Assembly (NCBI RefSeq): GCF_000016645.1
Contig: NC_009441.1
Span: 1,488,001-1,552,000 of the forward strand
Length of the DNA: 64,000 nucleotides
DNA from: Flavobacterium johnsoniae UW101
GTDB lineage: Bacteria > Bacteroidota > Bacteroidia > Flavobacteriales > Flavobacteriaceae
Reading direction: 5' to 3'
Positions 53,091 to 62,082 of the stretch are shown here, in pieces. Each line of letters begins with the position of its first letter. The stretch's first letter is position 1. The notes under the pieces are model-generated. The model was not told the DNA's origin, searched no databases, and saw nothing but the letters and a program-made list of their open reading frames with translations. A program made the position numbers and the translations under genes.

Positions 53091-55667
53091 ATGAAAATTC
53101 TATACACCTTTCTATGTTTTGTTATCTTGATTCCGAGTTGTTTTTCGCAGTCTAAAGAAAAAGAAAGTGTGATTTTAGAGGAAGGCGTTTCAGAACAATT
53201 AGCGCATTTTCGTAAAAAGCAGGTTTCTGATGTTCGATATGATATGTATTTCGAGATTCCCTATAAAAAAGCGGAAGATATTAATACCAGACTAAATCTC
53301 AATTTAACGATATCAGATTTAAGTCAGCCGTTATATTTAGATTTTAAGGAGAAAACTTCAAATATAAAATCTATTAAAGTAAACTCAAAAACGGTAGTAA
53401 TTGTTCATGAAAAAGGGCATATTATTATTTCTCCAGAAGCATTAATTTTAGGAAAAAACAAGGTTGAGATTTCTTTTATTGCAGGGAATTTATCGTTGAA
53501 TAGAAATGATGATTTCCTTTATACTTTATTAGTTCCGGACCGGGCAAGCACCTTATTTCCATGTTTCGATCAGCCGGATATTAAGGCCGTTTATACTATG
53601 GCTTTACAAGTTCCAAAAGACTGGAAGGTTTTAGCAGCAGCTCCAATTACAGGAGTGCATGAAATGGTAATTAATGGTGTTGATTTTATGGTTTGGGGAT
53701 TTGGTCAATCAGACAAAATGAGTACCTATTTGTTTTCTTTTGTAGCAGGAGAGTTTAAAAGTGTAAAAAAGGAAACAGGTAAGTTAGAAATGACGATGTT
53801 GTATCGTGAAAATAATCCTGAAAAAATACAAGTCAGCACTGATACGATTTTTAAGCTGCATCAGCAATCCTTAGATTTTTTGGAAGAATATACCAATTAT
53901 AAATTCCCGTTTCAGAAGTTAGATTTTGCATCAATTCCCGTTTTTCAATATGGCGGAATGGAACATGTTGGCGCGATTCAATACAGAGAATCGACTTTGT
54001 TTTTGGATAACAGCGCAACCGACAGCGAAAAATTAAATCGCGCAAAACTCATAGCACATGAAACATCACACATGTGGTTTGGCGATTTGGTAACGATGAA
54101 ATGGTTTGACGATGTTTGGATGAAAGAGGTTTTTGCCAACTTCATGGCCGATAAAATCATGAACCCAATTTTTCCGAAAGTCAATCATAATCTACAGTTT
54201 TTTACCGCTCATTATCCTAGCGCTTACGCAGAAGATCGATCTTTAGGAACGCATCCAATTAAACAACATTTGGCGAATTTAAAAGATGCAGGTTCGCTTT
54301 ACGGTGCTATTATTTACAACAAAGCACCAATTATGATGCGTCAGCTTGAAGCTTCTATGGGAAAAGATGCTTTCCAAAAAGGAATTCAAAAATACGCTAA
54401 TGATAATGCCGATTGGAATAATCTCGTAGAAATTTTAGATTACGAAACACCGCTTGATATGAAAAAATGGAGCGAGGTATGGGTAAACAAGTCCGGAAGA
54501 GCCATTTTTACAGATAAGATTGAATACGATTCTAAAAAACGAATCAAGAAATTTGAAATTCAACAGCAGGCAGAAGATAAATCGAATAACGTTTGGCCTC
54601 AGGTTTTTCAGATAGGTTTAGTTTATGCTAATGATATAAAGGTTTTAACGGTTAATATTAATGACAAAAGCCTGGCTTTAAAAGAAGCAATTGGGCTTGA
54701 AAAACCATTGGCAATAGTTTATAATTATAATGGTTTTGGATATGGTGTTTTTCCGCTTGACGGGAATAATTTAAATTATATCGCTGATTTAAAAGATGAG
54801 GTTGCCAGAGCTTCAAGTTACAGCAATCTTTATGAAAACACATTAATTGGAAATGTGCCGGCAGATAAAGCTTATGATAGTTTTTTAAAGGAAGTTCAAG
54901 AAGAAGAAAACGAATTGGTTTTAAGAATTGCTTCTAATAGTCTGAACACAATTTATTGGAGATTTTTTACCATAATACAGCAAAATAAAGTTCAGAAACA
55001 GCTTGAAGATATATTATATGAGCGTTTACAAGGTAATTTATCGGCAAATATTAAAAAGACTTTATTTGGGCTTTTTAGTTCAATTGCGTATTCAGATTCG
55101 GCGAAAGCCAAATTATATCAAATATGGAATAAAGAAATTGTAATTCCGGGTTTAAAATTAAATGAAGATGATTTTACTAATATGGCGATGAATCTGGCGA
55201 TTTTCAAGCATCCAAAAGCTGATGAAATTTTAGAGAAAACCAGAACAACAATCACAAATCCTGATAAGCAAAAACGTTTTGAGTTTTTATTACCTTCATT
55301 ATCACAAGACGAATCGGTTCGAAATGCCTTTATGGAATCTTTAAAAGACGATAAAAACCGAGAGAAAGAATCTTGGGTTGATGTTGGTCTAGCCAATATT
55401 CATCATCCGCTTCGTCAGGAAAGTGCGCAGAAATATATTAGATTTTCATTAGATTTGGTTGATGAAATTCAGCGAACGGGAGATATTTTCTTTCCGAAAG
55501 ACTGGCTGGATAATACGGTTGGAAGATATTCATCGAAATTTGCTTTTGATGAAGTACAGCGATTTTTAAAAGAAAACCCTAATTTTAGTCCAATCTTGAA
55601 ACGCAAATTATTTCAGGCAGCAGATTTGCTTTATAAAGCACAAAATATTAAAAAAGAAACCGAATGA
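53091..55667 (+). CDS. M1-family aminopeptidase, exported
   Basis: The protein has 858 residues from ATG 53091; a TTG at 53049 in frame is unlikely. Signal peptide MKILYTFLCFVILIPSCFSQ. Zinc site His323-Glu324-x2-His327 (HETSH) with Glu346 18 residues on; the exopeptidase motif usually written GAMEN reads GGMEH. An M1 N-terminal beta domain precedes and a helical C-terminal domain follows. It removes N-terminal residues from peptides, probably in the periplasm. Its stop overlaps the start of the DUF58 gene (ATGA). Confidence 0.93.
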   Translation: MKILYTFLCFVILIPSCFSQSKEKESVILEEGVSEQLAHFRKKQVSDVRYDMYFEIPYKKAEDINTRLNLNLTISDLSQPLYLDFKEKTSNIKSIKVNSKTVVIVHEKGHIIISPEALILGKNKVEISFIAGNLSLNRNDDFLYTLLVPDRASTLFPCFDQPDIKAVYTMALQVPKDWKVLAAAPITGVHEMVINGVDFMVWGFGQSDKMSTYLFSFVAGEFKSVKKETGKLEMTMLYRENNPEKIQVSTDTIFKLHQQSLDFLEEYTNYKFPFQKLDFASIPVFQYGGMEHVGAIQYRESTLFLDNSATDSEKLNRAKLIAHETSHMWFGDLVTMKWFDDVWMKEVFANFMADKIMNPIFPKVNHNLQFFTAHYPSAYAEDRSLGTHPIKQHLANLKDAGSLYGAIIYNKAPIMMRQLEASMGKDAFQKGIQKYANDNADWNNLVEILDYETPLDMKKWSEVWVNKSGRAIFTDKIEYDSKKRIKKFEIQQQAEDKSNNVWPQVFQIGLVYANDIKVLTVNINDKSLALKEAIGLEKPLAIVYNYNGFGYGVFPLDGNNLNYIADLKDEVARASSYSNLYENTLIGNVPADKAYDSFLKEVQEEENELVLRIASNSLNTIYWRFFTIIQQNKVQKQLEDILYERLQGNLSANIKKTLFGLFSSIAYSDSAKAKLYQIWNKEIVIPGLKLNEDDFTNMAMNLAIFKHPKADEILEKTRTTITNPDKQKRFEFLLPSLSQDESVRNAFMESLKDDKNREKESWVDVGLANIHHPLRQESAQKYIRFSLDLVDEIQRTGDIFFPKDWLDNTVGRYSSKFAFDEVQRFLKENPNFSPILKRKLFQAADLLYKAQNIKKETE

Positions 55668-56590
55668 AAATTGAATCGGAAATAGAAAAAGTCTCCAGTT
55701 TTCAGCACTTAGAAATGCTGGCGAATCAGGTTGTGGAAGGTTTTATATCGGGAATGCACAAGAGTCCGTTTCATGGATTTTCGGCCGAATTTGCCGAGCA
55801 TAAAGTGTATAACGCAGGCGAAAGCACCAAACATATAGATTGGAAATTGTTTGCCAAAACAGATCGTTTATACACAAAACGTTTTGAGGAAGAAACCAAT
55901 TTGCGCTGTCATTTGATTGTTGATAATTCGTCATCAATGCATTATCCTGAACTCAAATCAAATCAGCCTTTTTACGAAAAGAAGATTGGTTTTGCAGTGT
56001 TGGCTTCGGCGGTTTTAATGAATATTTTAAAGAAACAGCGTGATGCTGTAGGTTTAAGTGTTTTCTCCGATATATACGAATATTACGCTCCCGAGAAAGG
56101 AAGTGATCGCCATCATAGAATGCTTTTGAATAAACTGGAAGAATTATTGGTGCAGCCAAAAGTCAAAAAAACGACCGATACGATTACGTACTTGCATCAA
56201 ATAGCAGAGAAAATGCACCGCCGTTCGATGATTATTTTGTTTACCGATATGTTTCAGACCGAAGACGATGAAAAGCTTTTTAGCGCTTTACAACATCTTA
56301 AACACAATAAACACAAAGTAGTTTTATTTCACGTAGTAGATAATGAAACCGAATTGAAATTTGATTTTGATAATGCACCAAGAAAGTTTATCGACTTAGA
56401 ATCAGGAGAAGAGGTTTCAATTTTTGCCGATAATGTTAAATCAGAATATGAAAAAAGGGCAGCAGAGTATTTTAAAAACCTGGCTTTAACGTGTGCAAAG
56501 AACCAAATTAAGTACGTTCCGGTAAATGTTGGTGATAATTTTGAAAAAATATTGACTACATATTTAGTTGAAAAACAAAACTTTGGATAA
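55664..56590 (+). CDS. DUF58 / von Willebrand-like protein
   Basis: The protein has 308 residues. FHGFSAEFAEHKVYNAGESTKHIDWKLFAKT is the DUF58 signature, followed by a vWA-like fold with the metal site DNSSSM. Proteins of this type are usually partnered with MoxR ATPases in chaperone systems; no MoxR gene lies here. It overlaps the peptidase gene by 4 bp, so the two are translationally coupled. No signal peptide: cytosolic. Confidence 0.92.
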   Translation: MKIESEIEKVSSFQHLEMLANQVVEGFISGMHKSPFHGFSAEFAEHKVYNAGESTKHIDWKLFAKTDRLYTKRFEEETNLRCHLIVDNSSSMHYPELKSNQPFYEKKIGFAVLASAVLMNILKKQRDAVGLSVFSDIYEYYAPEKGSDRHHRMLLNKLEELLVQPKVKKTTDTITYLHQIAEKMHRRSMIILFTDMFQTEDDEKLFSALQHLKHNKHKVVLFHVVDNETELKFDFDNAPRKFIDLESGEEVSIFADNVKSEYEKRAAEYFKNLALTCAKNQIKYVPVNVGDNFEKILTTYLVEKQNFG

Positions 56591-56628
56591 ATATTTAAAA
56601 ATTTATTTCATTTTTTTTACAAAAACGC

Positions 56629-56657
56629 TTGCAGAAACGAAATTCTGTTATATCTTT
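56629..56657 (+). promoter_or_regulatory. Promoter of the first tRNA-Asp
   Basis: TTG at 56629-56631, 18 bases, then TATCTTTG at 56650-56657, 18 bp before the tRNA. Confidence 0.8.
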
Positions 56658-56675
56658 GCAACCGCAATAACGCAG

Positions 56676-56749
56676 AGGTTTGGTAGTTCAGTTGGTTAGA
56701 ATACATGCCTGTCACGCATGGGGTCGCGGGTTCGAGTCCCGTCCAGACC
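56676..56749 (+). tRNA. tRNA-Asp (GTC)
   Basis: 74 bases without encoded CCA. Acceptor GGTTTGG pairs with CCAGACC (one G-T), discriminator G; anticodon stem CATGC/GCATG with loop CTGTCAC gives anticodon GTC; T arm GCGGG-TTCGAGT-CCCGT is intact. It has its own promoter and terminator. Confidence 0.98.
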
Positions 56750-56762
56750 GCAATATTGGGAG

Positions 56763-56790
56763 AAGCCTTTCTTAACAGAAAGGCTTTTTT
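56763..56790 (+). terminator. Terminator after the first tRNA-Asp
   Basis: AAGCCTTTC, loop TTAACA, GAAAGGCTTTTTT. Confidence 0.9.
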
Positions 56791-56831
56791 GCCCAAAAAC
56801 GGTATCTAAGATTAGTTGTGTTGTTTTGCTG

Positions 56832-56905
56832 CGACTTTGTAACTCGCAGCTGGTTTAGTAGTTAGACCAATGAAAAGCTTTCCACTTTTGTGGATGGCTT
56901 TTTTG
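56832..56905 (+). pseudogene. Probable relic of a third tRNA-Asp unit
   Basis: ACTTTGTAACTCGCAGCTGG resembles the leader of the two intact units, then GGTTTAGTAGTT (56852-56863) matches the first 12 tRNA bases at 11 positions. The tRNA body is missing, and a terminator-like hairpin AAAGCTTTCCAC/GTGGATGGCTTTTTT follows (56873-56905), as after the real genes. Confidence 0.5.
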
Positions 56906-56935
56906 ATTTAAGACACTTTTGGTTTTTTGTTTTTA

Positions 56936-57110
56936 CCGCAAAGAGTACTACCCCAATAGCTATCGGGAACGCAAAGTCCGCAAAGTTTTTTTTAAGCTTT
57001 GCGGACTTTCTGTTTTATTATAGTTCCGGTGCATAGTTTGTCATTTCGACGAAGGAGACTCGAGCGATAGCGAATAGGCAAAGCAAATCTTCGCAAGTAA
57101 CTCTACAAAG
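56936..57110. repeat. Degraded repeats of families C and D between the tRNA genes
   Basis: ACCGCAAAGAGTA and AACGCAAAGTCCGCAAAG with CTTTGCGGACTTTC form a family C-like stem up to about 57010. TTTGTCATTTCGACGAAGGAG (57037 on) is a single arm of family D with an insertion, followed by ATCTTCGCAAGTAACTC. The rest of the gap to the second tRNA holds no gene. Confidence 0.7.
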
Positions 57111-57301
57111 ATTTTCCATTCATTACATAAATACGTTTTCGGTGGCTGAAAACACAGGCTATGTTTAACAAAGAGCATAGATCTTAATGTCCTTTGCGAT
57201 TAAAAAGAAAGAAACTTCTTCTTTTTTGGTTTTATTGTCAATTTTTAAAATATTGGAATTTAGCCGATTAAAAATTTCTTAAATTTTATTCGTAAAAACG
57301 C

Positions 57302-57331
57302 TTGCAGAAACGAAAATCTGTTGTATTTTTG
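57302..57331 (+). promoter_or_regulatory. Promoter of the second tRNA-Asp
   Basis: TTG at 57302-57304, 19 bases, then TATTTTTG at 57324-57331; nearly identical to the first copy (CTTGCAGAAACGAAA shared). Confidence 0.8.
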
Positions 57332-57348
57332 CACTCGCAATAACGCAG

Positions 57349-57422
57349 GGTTTGGTAGTTCAGTTGGTTAGAATACATGCCTGTCACGCATGGGGTCGCG
57401 GGTTCGAGTCCCGTCCAGACCG
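57349..57422 (+). tRNA. tRNA-Asp (GTC), second copy
   Basis: The 74 bases are identical to the copy at 56676-56749, with the same fold and GTC anticodon. Promoter and terminator are also duplicated, so the whole unit was copied. Confidence 0.98.
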
Positions 57423-57433
57423 CCTAAGTTGTT

Positions 57434-57464
57434 AAAAGCCTTTCTTAACGGAAGGCTTTTTTTT
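57434..57464 (+). terminator. Terminator after the second tRNA-Asp
   Basis: AAAAGCCTTTC, loop TTAAC, GGAAGGCTTTTTTTT. Confidence 0.88.
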
Positions 57465-57504
57465 GTAAAAAAAAAATAAAAAGTAATAATTTTAATACAA
57501 ACAA

Positions 57505-58584
57505 ATGATTAACAGCCGAAATTTTGATAATATTCGTACAGTTGCACTTTTGTCTATTCTTTTAATTCATACTGGTCTAAACAATATTGGATTTAAAACT
57601 TTTGAGAAAGAGCTAACAGATAGTTCTTTTTATTTAAATTTTAATCAACTACTTATGGATGTTCTTTATTTGAATTTATTCAAAGCGGGAACCATTTTGT
57701 TTTTTATTATTTCTGGTTTTCTTTTCGAAATGCAATATTTGAAGTTTAATGATTTTTCAGTTTTTATAAGAAAAAAAGCTAAAAGTTTGTTGCGTCCTTA
57801 CTTGGTTATATTTGTTATTCCTACTGTTATTTTGATTGGTATAATAGAACCTAATGTTGGAGTGAAAGAAAATTTGAACTTAGTGACTTTTCTTATTAAG
57901 GCTTTCTCAAATATATTTCTTACTAGTTATTGGTTTGTACCAGCTCTATTTGTTACTTTGGTGATAAATTATTTTATAGAGTCAAAAAATCTTTTCAAAT
58001 CTTTGTATTTGTTTATTTTGATCTGGCTTATTTCTTATCTAAATATATACTTAAAGTTTACAGTTTCTTCTCATACAGTTTGGTTCATTGCATTTTTATT
58101 TGTGTTTACACTAGGTAGGATTATGTTTTTGTATAATGAGAAAATATCAAGCTGGAGAATACTAAAGGATCCTAAAAAATTAACTTTTTTAATGATTTTA
58201 TTTTATATTATTTCAAATGTAGAATCTATTTTAATACTTCGTTTTGCTCATAATCCTGACTGTGTTAACACAATGAGGATAGGAAATGTATTTTATTCTT
58301 TTTGTTTATTTTATCTATTAAATGCTTATTTTAATAAATTCAAGTTTGAATTGCCAATTGACATTTCATTTTATTTTGTTTATCTAATTCATCCATTTGT
58401 AGTAAAAATTACAGCGAAACTTTTAGCGGATAATAATCTATTTCTTTTTGAATACCCTTACCAGTTCTTATTTAATTTTATACATTTTTTGATTGTTTTA
58501 ACAATTTGTATTGGATTTCAGCAAGTTTTTTTTAAACTTCGCTTTAAATCTAAAACGTTGTCAGGATATGTTTTTAAAAAATAG
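57505..58584 (+). CDS. Membrane O-acyltransferase (acyltransferase 3 family)
   Basis: The protein has 359 residues and about ten helices. NIRTVALLSILLIHTGL with His22 in the first helix and FFIISGFLF match the acyltransferase-3/OafA pattern, whose members move acetyl groups across the inner membrane onto sugars. It is very rich in A/T and Phe/Ile/Leu codons compared with neighbours. The next gene overlaps it by 17 bp and encodes an SGNH protein, the domain fused to this one in OafA/OatA enzymes. Confidence 0.88.
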   Translation: MINSRNFDNIRTVALLSILLIHTGLNNIGFKTFEKELTDSSFYLNFNQLLMDVLYLNLFKAGTILFFIISGFLFEMQYLKFNDFSVFIRKKAKSLLRPYLVIFVIPTVILIGIIEPNVGVKENLNLVTFLIKAFSNIFLTSYWFVPALFVTLVINYFIESKNLFKSLYLFILIWLISYLNIYLKFTVSSHTVWFIAFLFVFTLGRIMFLYNEKISSWRILKDPKKLTFLMILFYIISNVESILILRFAHNPDCVNTMRIGNVFYSFCLFYLLNAYFNKFKFELPIDISFYFVYLIHPFVVKITAKLLADNNLFLFEYPYQFLFNFIHFLIVLTICIGFQQVFFKLRFKSKTLSGYVFKK

Positions 58585-59287
58585 CTTTTTTGGTGCTTTA
58601 TTTTGTTTTTTGGGAATATTGTTATTAAGTTGTGATGGTTCTAATAAGAAGTTTTCAGAAATTGATGAAGGAAAAAACTTAGTGGTAATTTTGGGGTCTT
58701 CATCAGCATTTGGGATAGGGCCTGTTAATAGGAATAATTCATGGGCTGTATTATTAGGTGATGAAGAAACAATTAGAATAAAAAATCTCAGTTATCCTGG
58801 TTATACAACGTATGATTTTTTGCCGTCTGGTAAACCTAATTTTCGAAATTTAACTCCAGATAAAGATAAGAATATCGATGCTGCCATTAAATTGGCTCCT
58901 AAAATAATCATCTTTTCTATTACTACAAATGATATAGGAAGGGGATATTCTATAGAAGAATATCTAAGTAATATGAAAATTTTGACAGATTTATGTATTG
59001 ATAATAATATAGAGTATATTGTTACTAGTACTCACCCAAGAAACCCAATGTCTTTAGAGAAGAGGATGGCATTGTATAATTTAAGTAGAAAATTAGAAGA
59101 AGTGTATGAAGATAGGTATGTAGAAATCTACAATCCGCTTGGTGATTTGAATACATACAAGTGGAAGAGTGATTTATGTGTATCAGATTCAGTACATGGA
59201 AATGAAAAAGCACATTTAATTATTTATAATCAAGTGTTGTTAGGTTATCATAAGGCTGTGGCGAGGCTTTCTCATGAAGAAGAGTAA
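58568..59287 (+). CDS. SGNH/GDSL-type hydrolase or acetyltransferase lipoprotein
   Basis: The protein has 239 residues from ATG 58568, within the end of the acyltransferase gene; a longer frame from 58511 is unlikely since it loses the signal. Lipobox ILLLSC puts the lipid Cys at 22. SGNH blocks: ILGSSSAFG (Ser45), SITTNDIG (Asn121), and SDSVHGN (Asp207, His210). It should face the periplasm and pass acetyl groups supplied by the membrane partner to a glycan (inference), or remove them. Confidence 0.85.
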   Translation: MFLKNSFFGALFCFLGILLLSCDGSNKKFSEIDEGKNLVVILGSSSAFGIGPVNRNNSWAVLLGDEETIRIKNLSYPGYTTYDFLPSGKPNFRNLTPDKDKNIDAAIKLAPKIIIFSITTNDIGRGYSIEEYLSNMKILTDLCIDNNIEYIVTSTHPRNPMSLEKRMALYNLSRKLEEVYEDRYVEIYNPLGDLNTYKWKSDLCVSDSVHGNEKAHLIIYNQVLLGYHKAVARLSHEEE

Positions 59288-59326
59288 AATTCTAGAAGAT
59301 TAAGGGATATCTTTCTTGTTTGATTT

Positions 59327-60148
59327 ATGGAACATTCCGGTCAAAAACTCGATAAATATTACATCAAGAAAGTAGATGCCGATAAAAAAAGCATTTACTG
59401 CCACCACGATTTGATGGGTGAATTATTTATTCCGCCACACAGACATGTTAAAGCGCAATTGCTTTATGCAGAAGGTGATGTTGTTTTTGTGACTACAGAA
59501 ACCAAAACGTACTTTTTGCCAGCAAGGCATTTTATCTGGATTCCGAGTGGAGTGGAGCATAGCATCGAACCGAAATCGGAAAGTGTGACGATGCGAAATT
59601 TATACTTTCCTGTTGAAAAAGACGAAAATGACTTTTATAAAGTAGAAGGAATTTATCCAGTTAATAACTTATTGCTGCAAATGATGCTTTTTACCAATCG
59701 ATGGAACGGTGATCTTAAAAAAGGAACTCCGAACTTTGCCATTGCTAAAGCGATAAAAGCGATTCTTCCACAAATATGTACCAATAACCTTCCTTTAGAA
59801 TTACCACAGCCAAAAGACAAACGACTTAGTAAAATCCTTCGTTATATTGAAAATAACCTCGGAGAAACGATTCTTTTTGCTGATGTAGCTCACGAATTCG
59901 GTTTCAGCGAACGCTCTTTGTATCGTTTGTTTCAAAAAGATCTGGGCATGTCGTTTATTCAATATTATACTATTAGAAGAATTTTAAAAGCAATCGAACT
60001 TTTATTAGAAAGAAAGCTTTCGGTAAAAGAGGTAGCCGAAGAAGTTGGTTACAATAGTGTTCCGACTTTCAGCAACACTTTCTTCAAAATTTTAGGCCAA
60101 AGACCTTCCGATTACTTAAACGGTGAGGAGATTTTAGAACGTAAATAA
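59327..60148 (+). CDS. AraC-family regulator with cupin sensor
   Basis: The protein has 273 residues. N-terminal cupin (FIPPHRHVKAQLLYAEGD, FLPARHFIWIPSGVEHSI, about 30-85) and C-terminal AraC domain (DVAHEFGFSERSLYRLFQ, SVKEVAEEVGYNSVPTFSNTF). It sits upstream of tolC-hlyD-MFS genes on the same strand, an arrangement common for drug-responsive pumps in flavobacteria, and probably controls them. Confidence 0.92.
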   Translation: MEHSGQKLDKYYIKKVDADKKSIYCHHDLMGELFIPPHRHVKAQLLYAEGDVVFVTTETKTYFLPARHFIWIPSGVEHSIEPKSESVTMRNLYFPVEKDENDFYKVEGIYPVNNLLLQMMLFTNRWNGDLKKGTPNFAIAKAIKAILPQICTNNLPLELPQPKDKRLSKILRYIENNLGETILFADVAHEFGFSERSLYRLFQKDLGMSFIQYYTIRRILKAIELLLERKLSVKEVAEEVGYNSVPTFSNTFFKILGQRPSDYLNGEEILERK

Positions 60149-60165
60149 AAATTTTGTTTCACGCA

Positions 60166-60408
60166 GATTTATAAAGATTTGGGCAGATTCAACAGATATT
60201 TTTAACAAATAGAAACATAGTTTTTATTGTGTTGAAAGGCGTTTCACTTAGCATTAATACACATAGCTATGTGTGAATGATGTATCATTTATTTTTAATC
60301 TTTATTGATTAGTTAAAGCCTATGTTTCTATGTGTTAAATAATTATTTCGGGGAAAAAGGTATAATCTGCGCGCATCTGCTAAAATCTATTAAAATCTGT
60401 GTGAAAAT
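60166..60408. repeat. Family A repeat nested inside a family B-like repeat
   Basis: The outer arms are GTTTCACGCAGATTTATAAAG (left) and ATTAAAATCTGTGTGAAA (right end). Between them lies a family A copy with arms 60201-60220 and 60320-60340 and the interior AAAGGCGTTTCACTTAGC and ACATAGCTATGTGTG. The 430-bp gap between the AraC and TolC genes is otherwise unannotated; GAACTTTG at about 60549 may be a weak -7 box. Confidence 0.85.
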
Positions 60409-60578
60409 TTCACAATCAAAATATATTTTGTAATAAATTGTTTTTCAGTGTTTTAATATAACGTTTTCGGAAAATACGATTTTAACATTTGTCTGAAATG
60501 AATATGTTCTTGGCTTTTTAGAATTATCAGTCACCAGAAAAATGAAGGAACTTTGCAGCATCAAATATTTAATTATTC

Positions 60579-61934
60579 ATGTTCCTTAAAACAACAAATT
60601 CTACAGACGATTGTTTTCCCAGAATCCTGCTGTTATTCTTAATTGTATTAGCATTCAATGGTTTACAAGCGCAGGAAGTTCATGCGGTTTCATTGCAAGA
60701 AGCTTTGAAGCTGGCTAAAGAAAACAACAAAAAAATCCTTAGATCTCAATTGGAGGTCACGCTCTCAGAGCAAAACATTAAAGAAAGAAAAGAACTCCGA
60801 CTGCCAGACGTACAGCTAAACGGCATGTATTCTCGAATTACGAATATTACCGAATTTAAAGGAAGCGGGTTTTTAAAAGACAAAGAAGTTACACCGGCAA
60901 TTCCTGAAATCTATGAAGTCAATTCGACTTTTAAAATGCCAATTTACGCCGGAAATAAGATCAATAATGCCATCAAAATTGCCAATCAGGAAAATGAAAT
61001 TGCTAAAATAAAAACCGAAAAGGCTGAAAATGATATCGAGCTTGAAGTGGTGGCAAACTACTTGGCAATTTATAAAATGATGGAACTTCAGAAAATATTC
61101 GAAGAAAACATCAAAGAAGAAAAAAGCCGATTGAAAGAAGTACAATCGCTTCAAAAACATGGAACGGTTACGAAAAACGAAGTTATTCGTGCCGAATTAC
61201 AGCTTTCAGATCGCGAATTGAATGCGTTAACTAACTCCAAAAACATTAAAATCGCACTTCACGATCTGAAAACGCTGATCCAGATTCCAGAAAACGAAGA
61301 AATTGCGATTGATACAACGTCGAGTTTGGACGAAATGAACGGTTTGGATCCGTATGATTTTTATATGAATAAAGCTTTGCAAAACGAAGAAATGCGTATT
61401 GCTAGCCAGGAGCTGAATATCAGTAAAACCGAACTTAAAATGGTAAAAGGAAACTATTTGCCAAGCGTTCATTTCTTTGGGAATTACGGTTTTTATTATC
61501 CAAACTATAAATTCTTTCCGCCAAATCCGTATCTGTATACTTTAGGACAAGTTGGTATTGAAGCCACTTTTGATCTTTCGTCTTTATATAAAAATAAAAC
61601 CAAAATGGAGCAGGCGAGCACCAAAATCAAATGGCAGGAAATGCAGAATGAAATTGTAAAAGAGGAAATTCAGGACAAGTTGTATAAAGAGCATACACAA
61701 TATCAGGAAATTCTTGAAAAGTTTGTTGTGGTTGACAAAGCACTGGATTTGGCTGACGAAAATTACCGCATTGTAAAGCTGAAATACTTAAACCAGCTGG
61801 TTTTAATTACTGAAATGGTTGACGCGGATAATGCTTTGCTTCAAGCGAAATACAACAAAATTTCTACGCGATTGGATGCGGTTTTAAAACATTACGAATT
61901 GCTTCATACGGCTGGAATGCTTCCGCAGAGCTAG
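60579..61934 (+). CDS. TolC-family outer-membrane efflux protein
   Basis: The protein has 451 residues. An N-terminal signal (LLLFLIVLAFNGLQAQ) is followed by VSLQEALKLAKENNKKIL, the usual OEP start, then two long coiled-coil repeats (ENDIELEVVANYLAIYKMMELQ; QDKLYKEHTQYQEILEK). As a trimer it makes the duct through the outer membrane for the pump encoded next. Length is normal. Confidence 0.94.
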   Translation: MFLKTTNSTDDCFPRILLLFLIVLAFNGLQAQEVHAVSLQEALKLAKENNKKILRSQLEVTLSEQNIKERKELRLPDVQLNGMYSRITNITEFKGSGFLKDKEVTPAIPEIYEVNSTFKMPIYAGNKINNAIKIANQENEIAKIKTEKAENDIELEVVANYLAIYKMMELQKIFEENIKEEKSRLKEVQSLQKHGTVTKNEVIRAELQLSDRELNALTNSKNIKIALHDLKTLIQIPENEEIAIDTTSSLDEMNGLDPYDFYMNKALQNEEMRIASQELNISKTELKMVKGNYLPSVHFFGNYGFYYPNYKFFPPNPYLYTLGQVGIEATFDLSSLYKNKTKMEQASTKIKWQEMQNEIVKEEIQDKLYKEHTQYQEILEKFVVVDKALDLADENYRIVKLKYLNQLVLITEMVDADNALLQAKYNKISTRLDAVLKHYELLHTAGMLPQS

Positions 61935-62009
61935 ATGGTGAGAGATTAGGCTAAGGCCTTAGAAGCAAGAGACAAGAAAAAAGAAGTAAAAGATTAAAAA
62001 ATATAGATT

Positions 62010-62065
62010 CAGTTCCGAAGGAACAATTCATATTGTAGCGCCGGATTTTAATCCGGGGGAAATAA
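62010..62065. repeat. Short hairpin repeat
   Basis: GTTCCGAAGGAAC hairpin followed by ATTGTAGCGCC and CCGGATTTTAATCCGG. It sits between the tolC and hlyD-type genes; the resemblance to other dispersed Flavobacterium hairpins is from memory. Confidence 0.6.
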
Positions 62066-62082
62066 TTAAAGATATAGAGTTT

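Noticed and set aside
60166..60408. Insertion sequence remnant between the AraC and TolC genes
   Set aside because: No transposase fragment; structure is fully explained by nested short inverted repeats.
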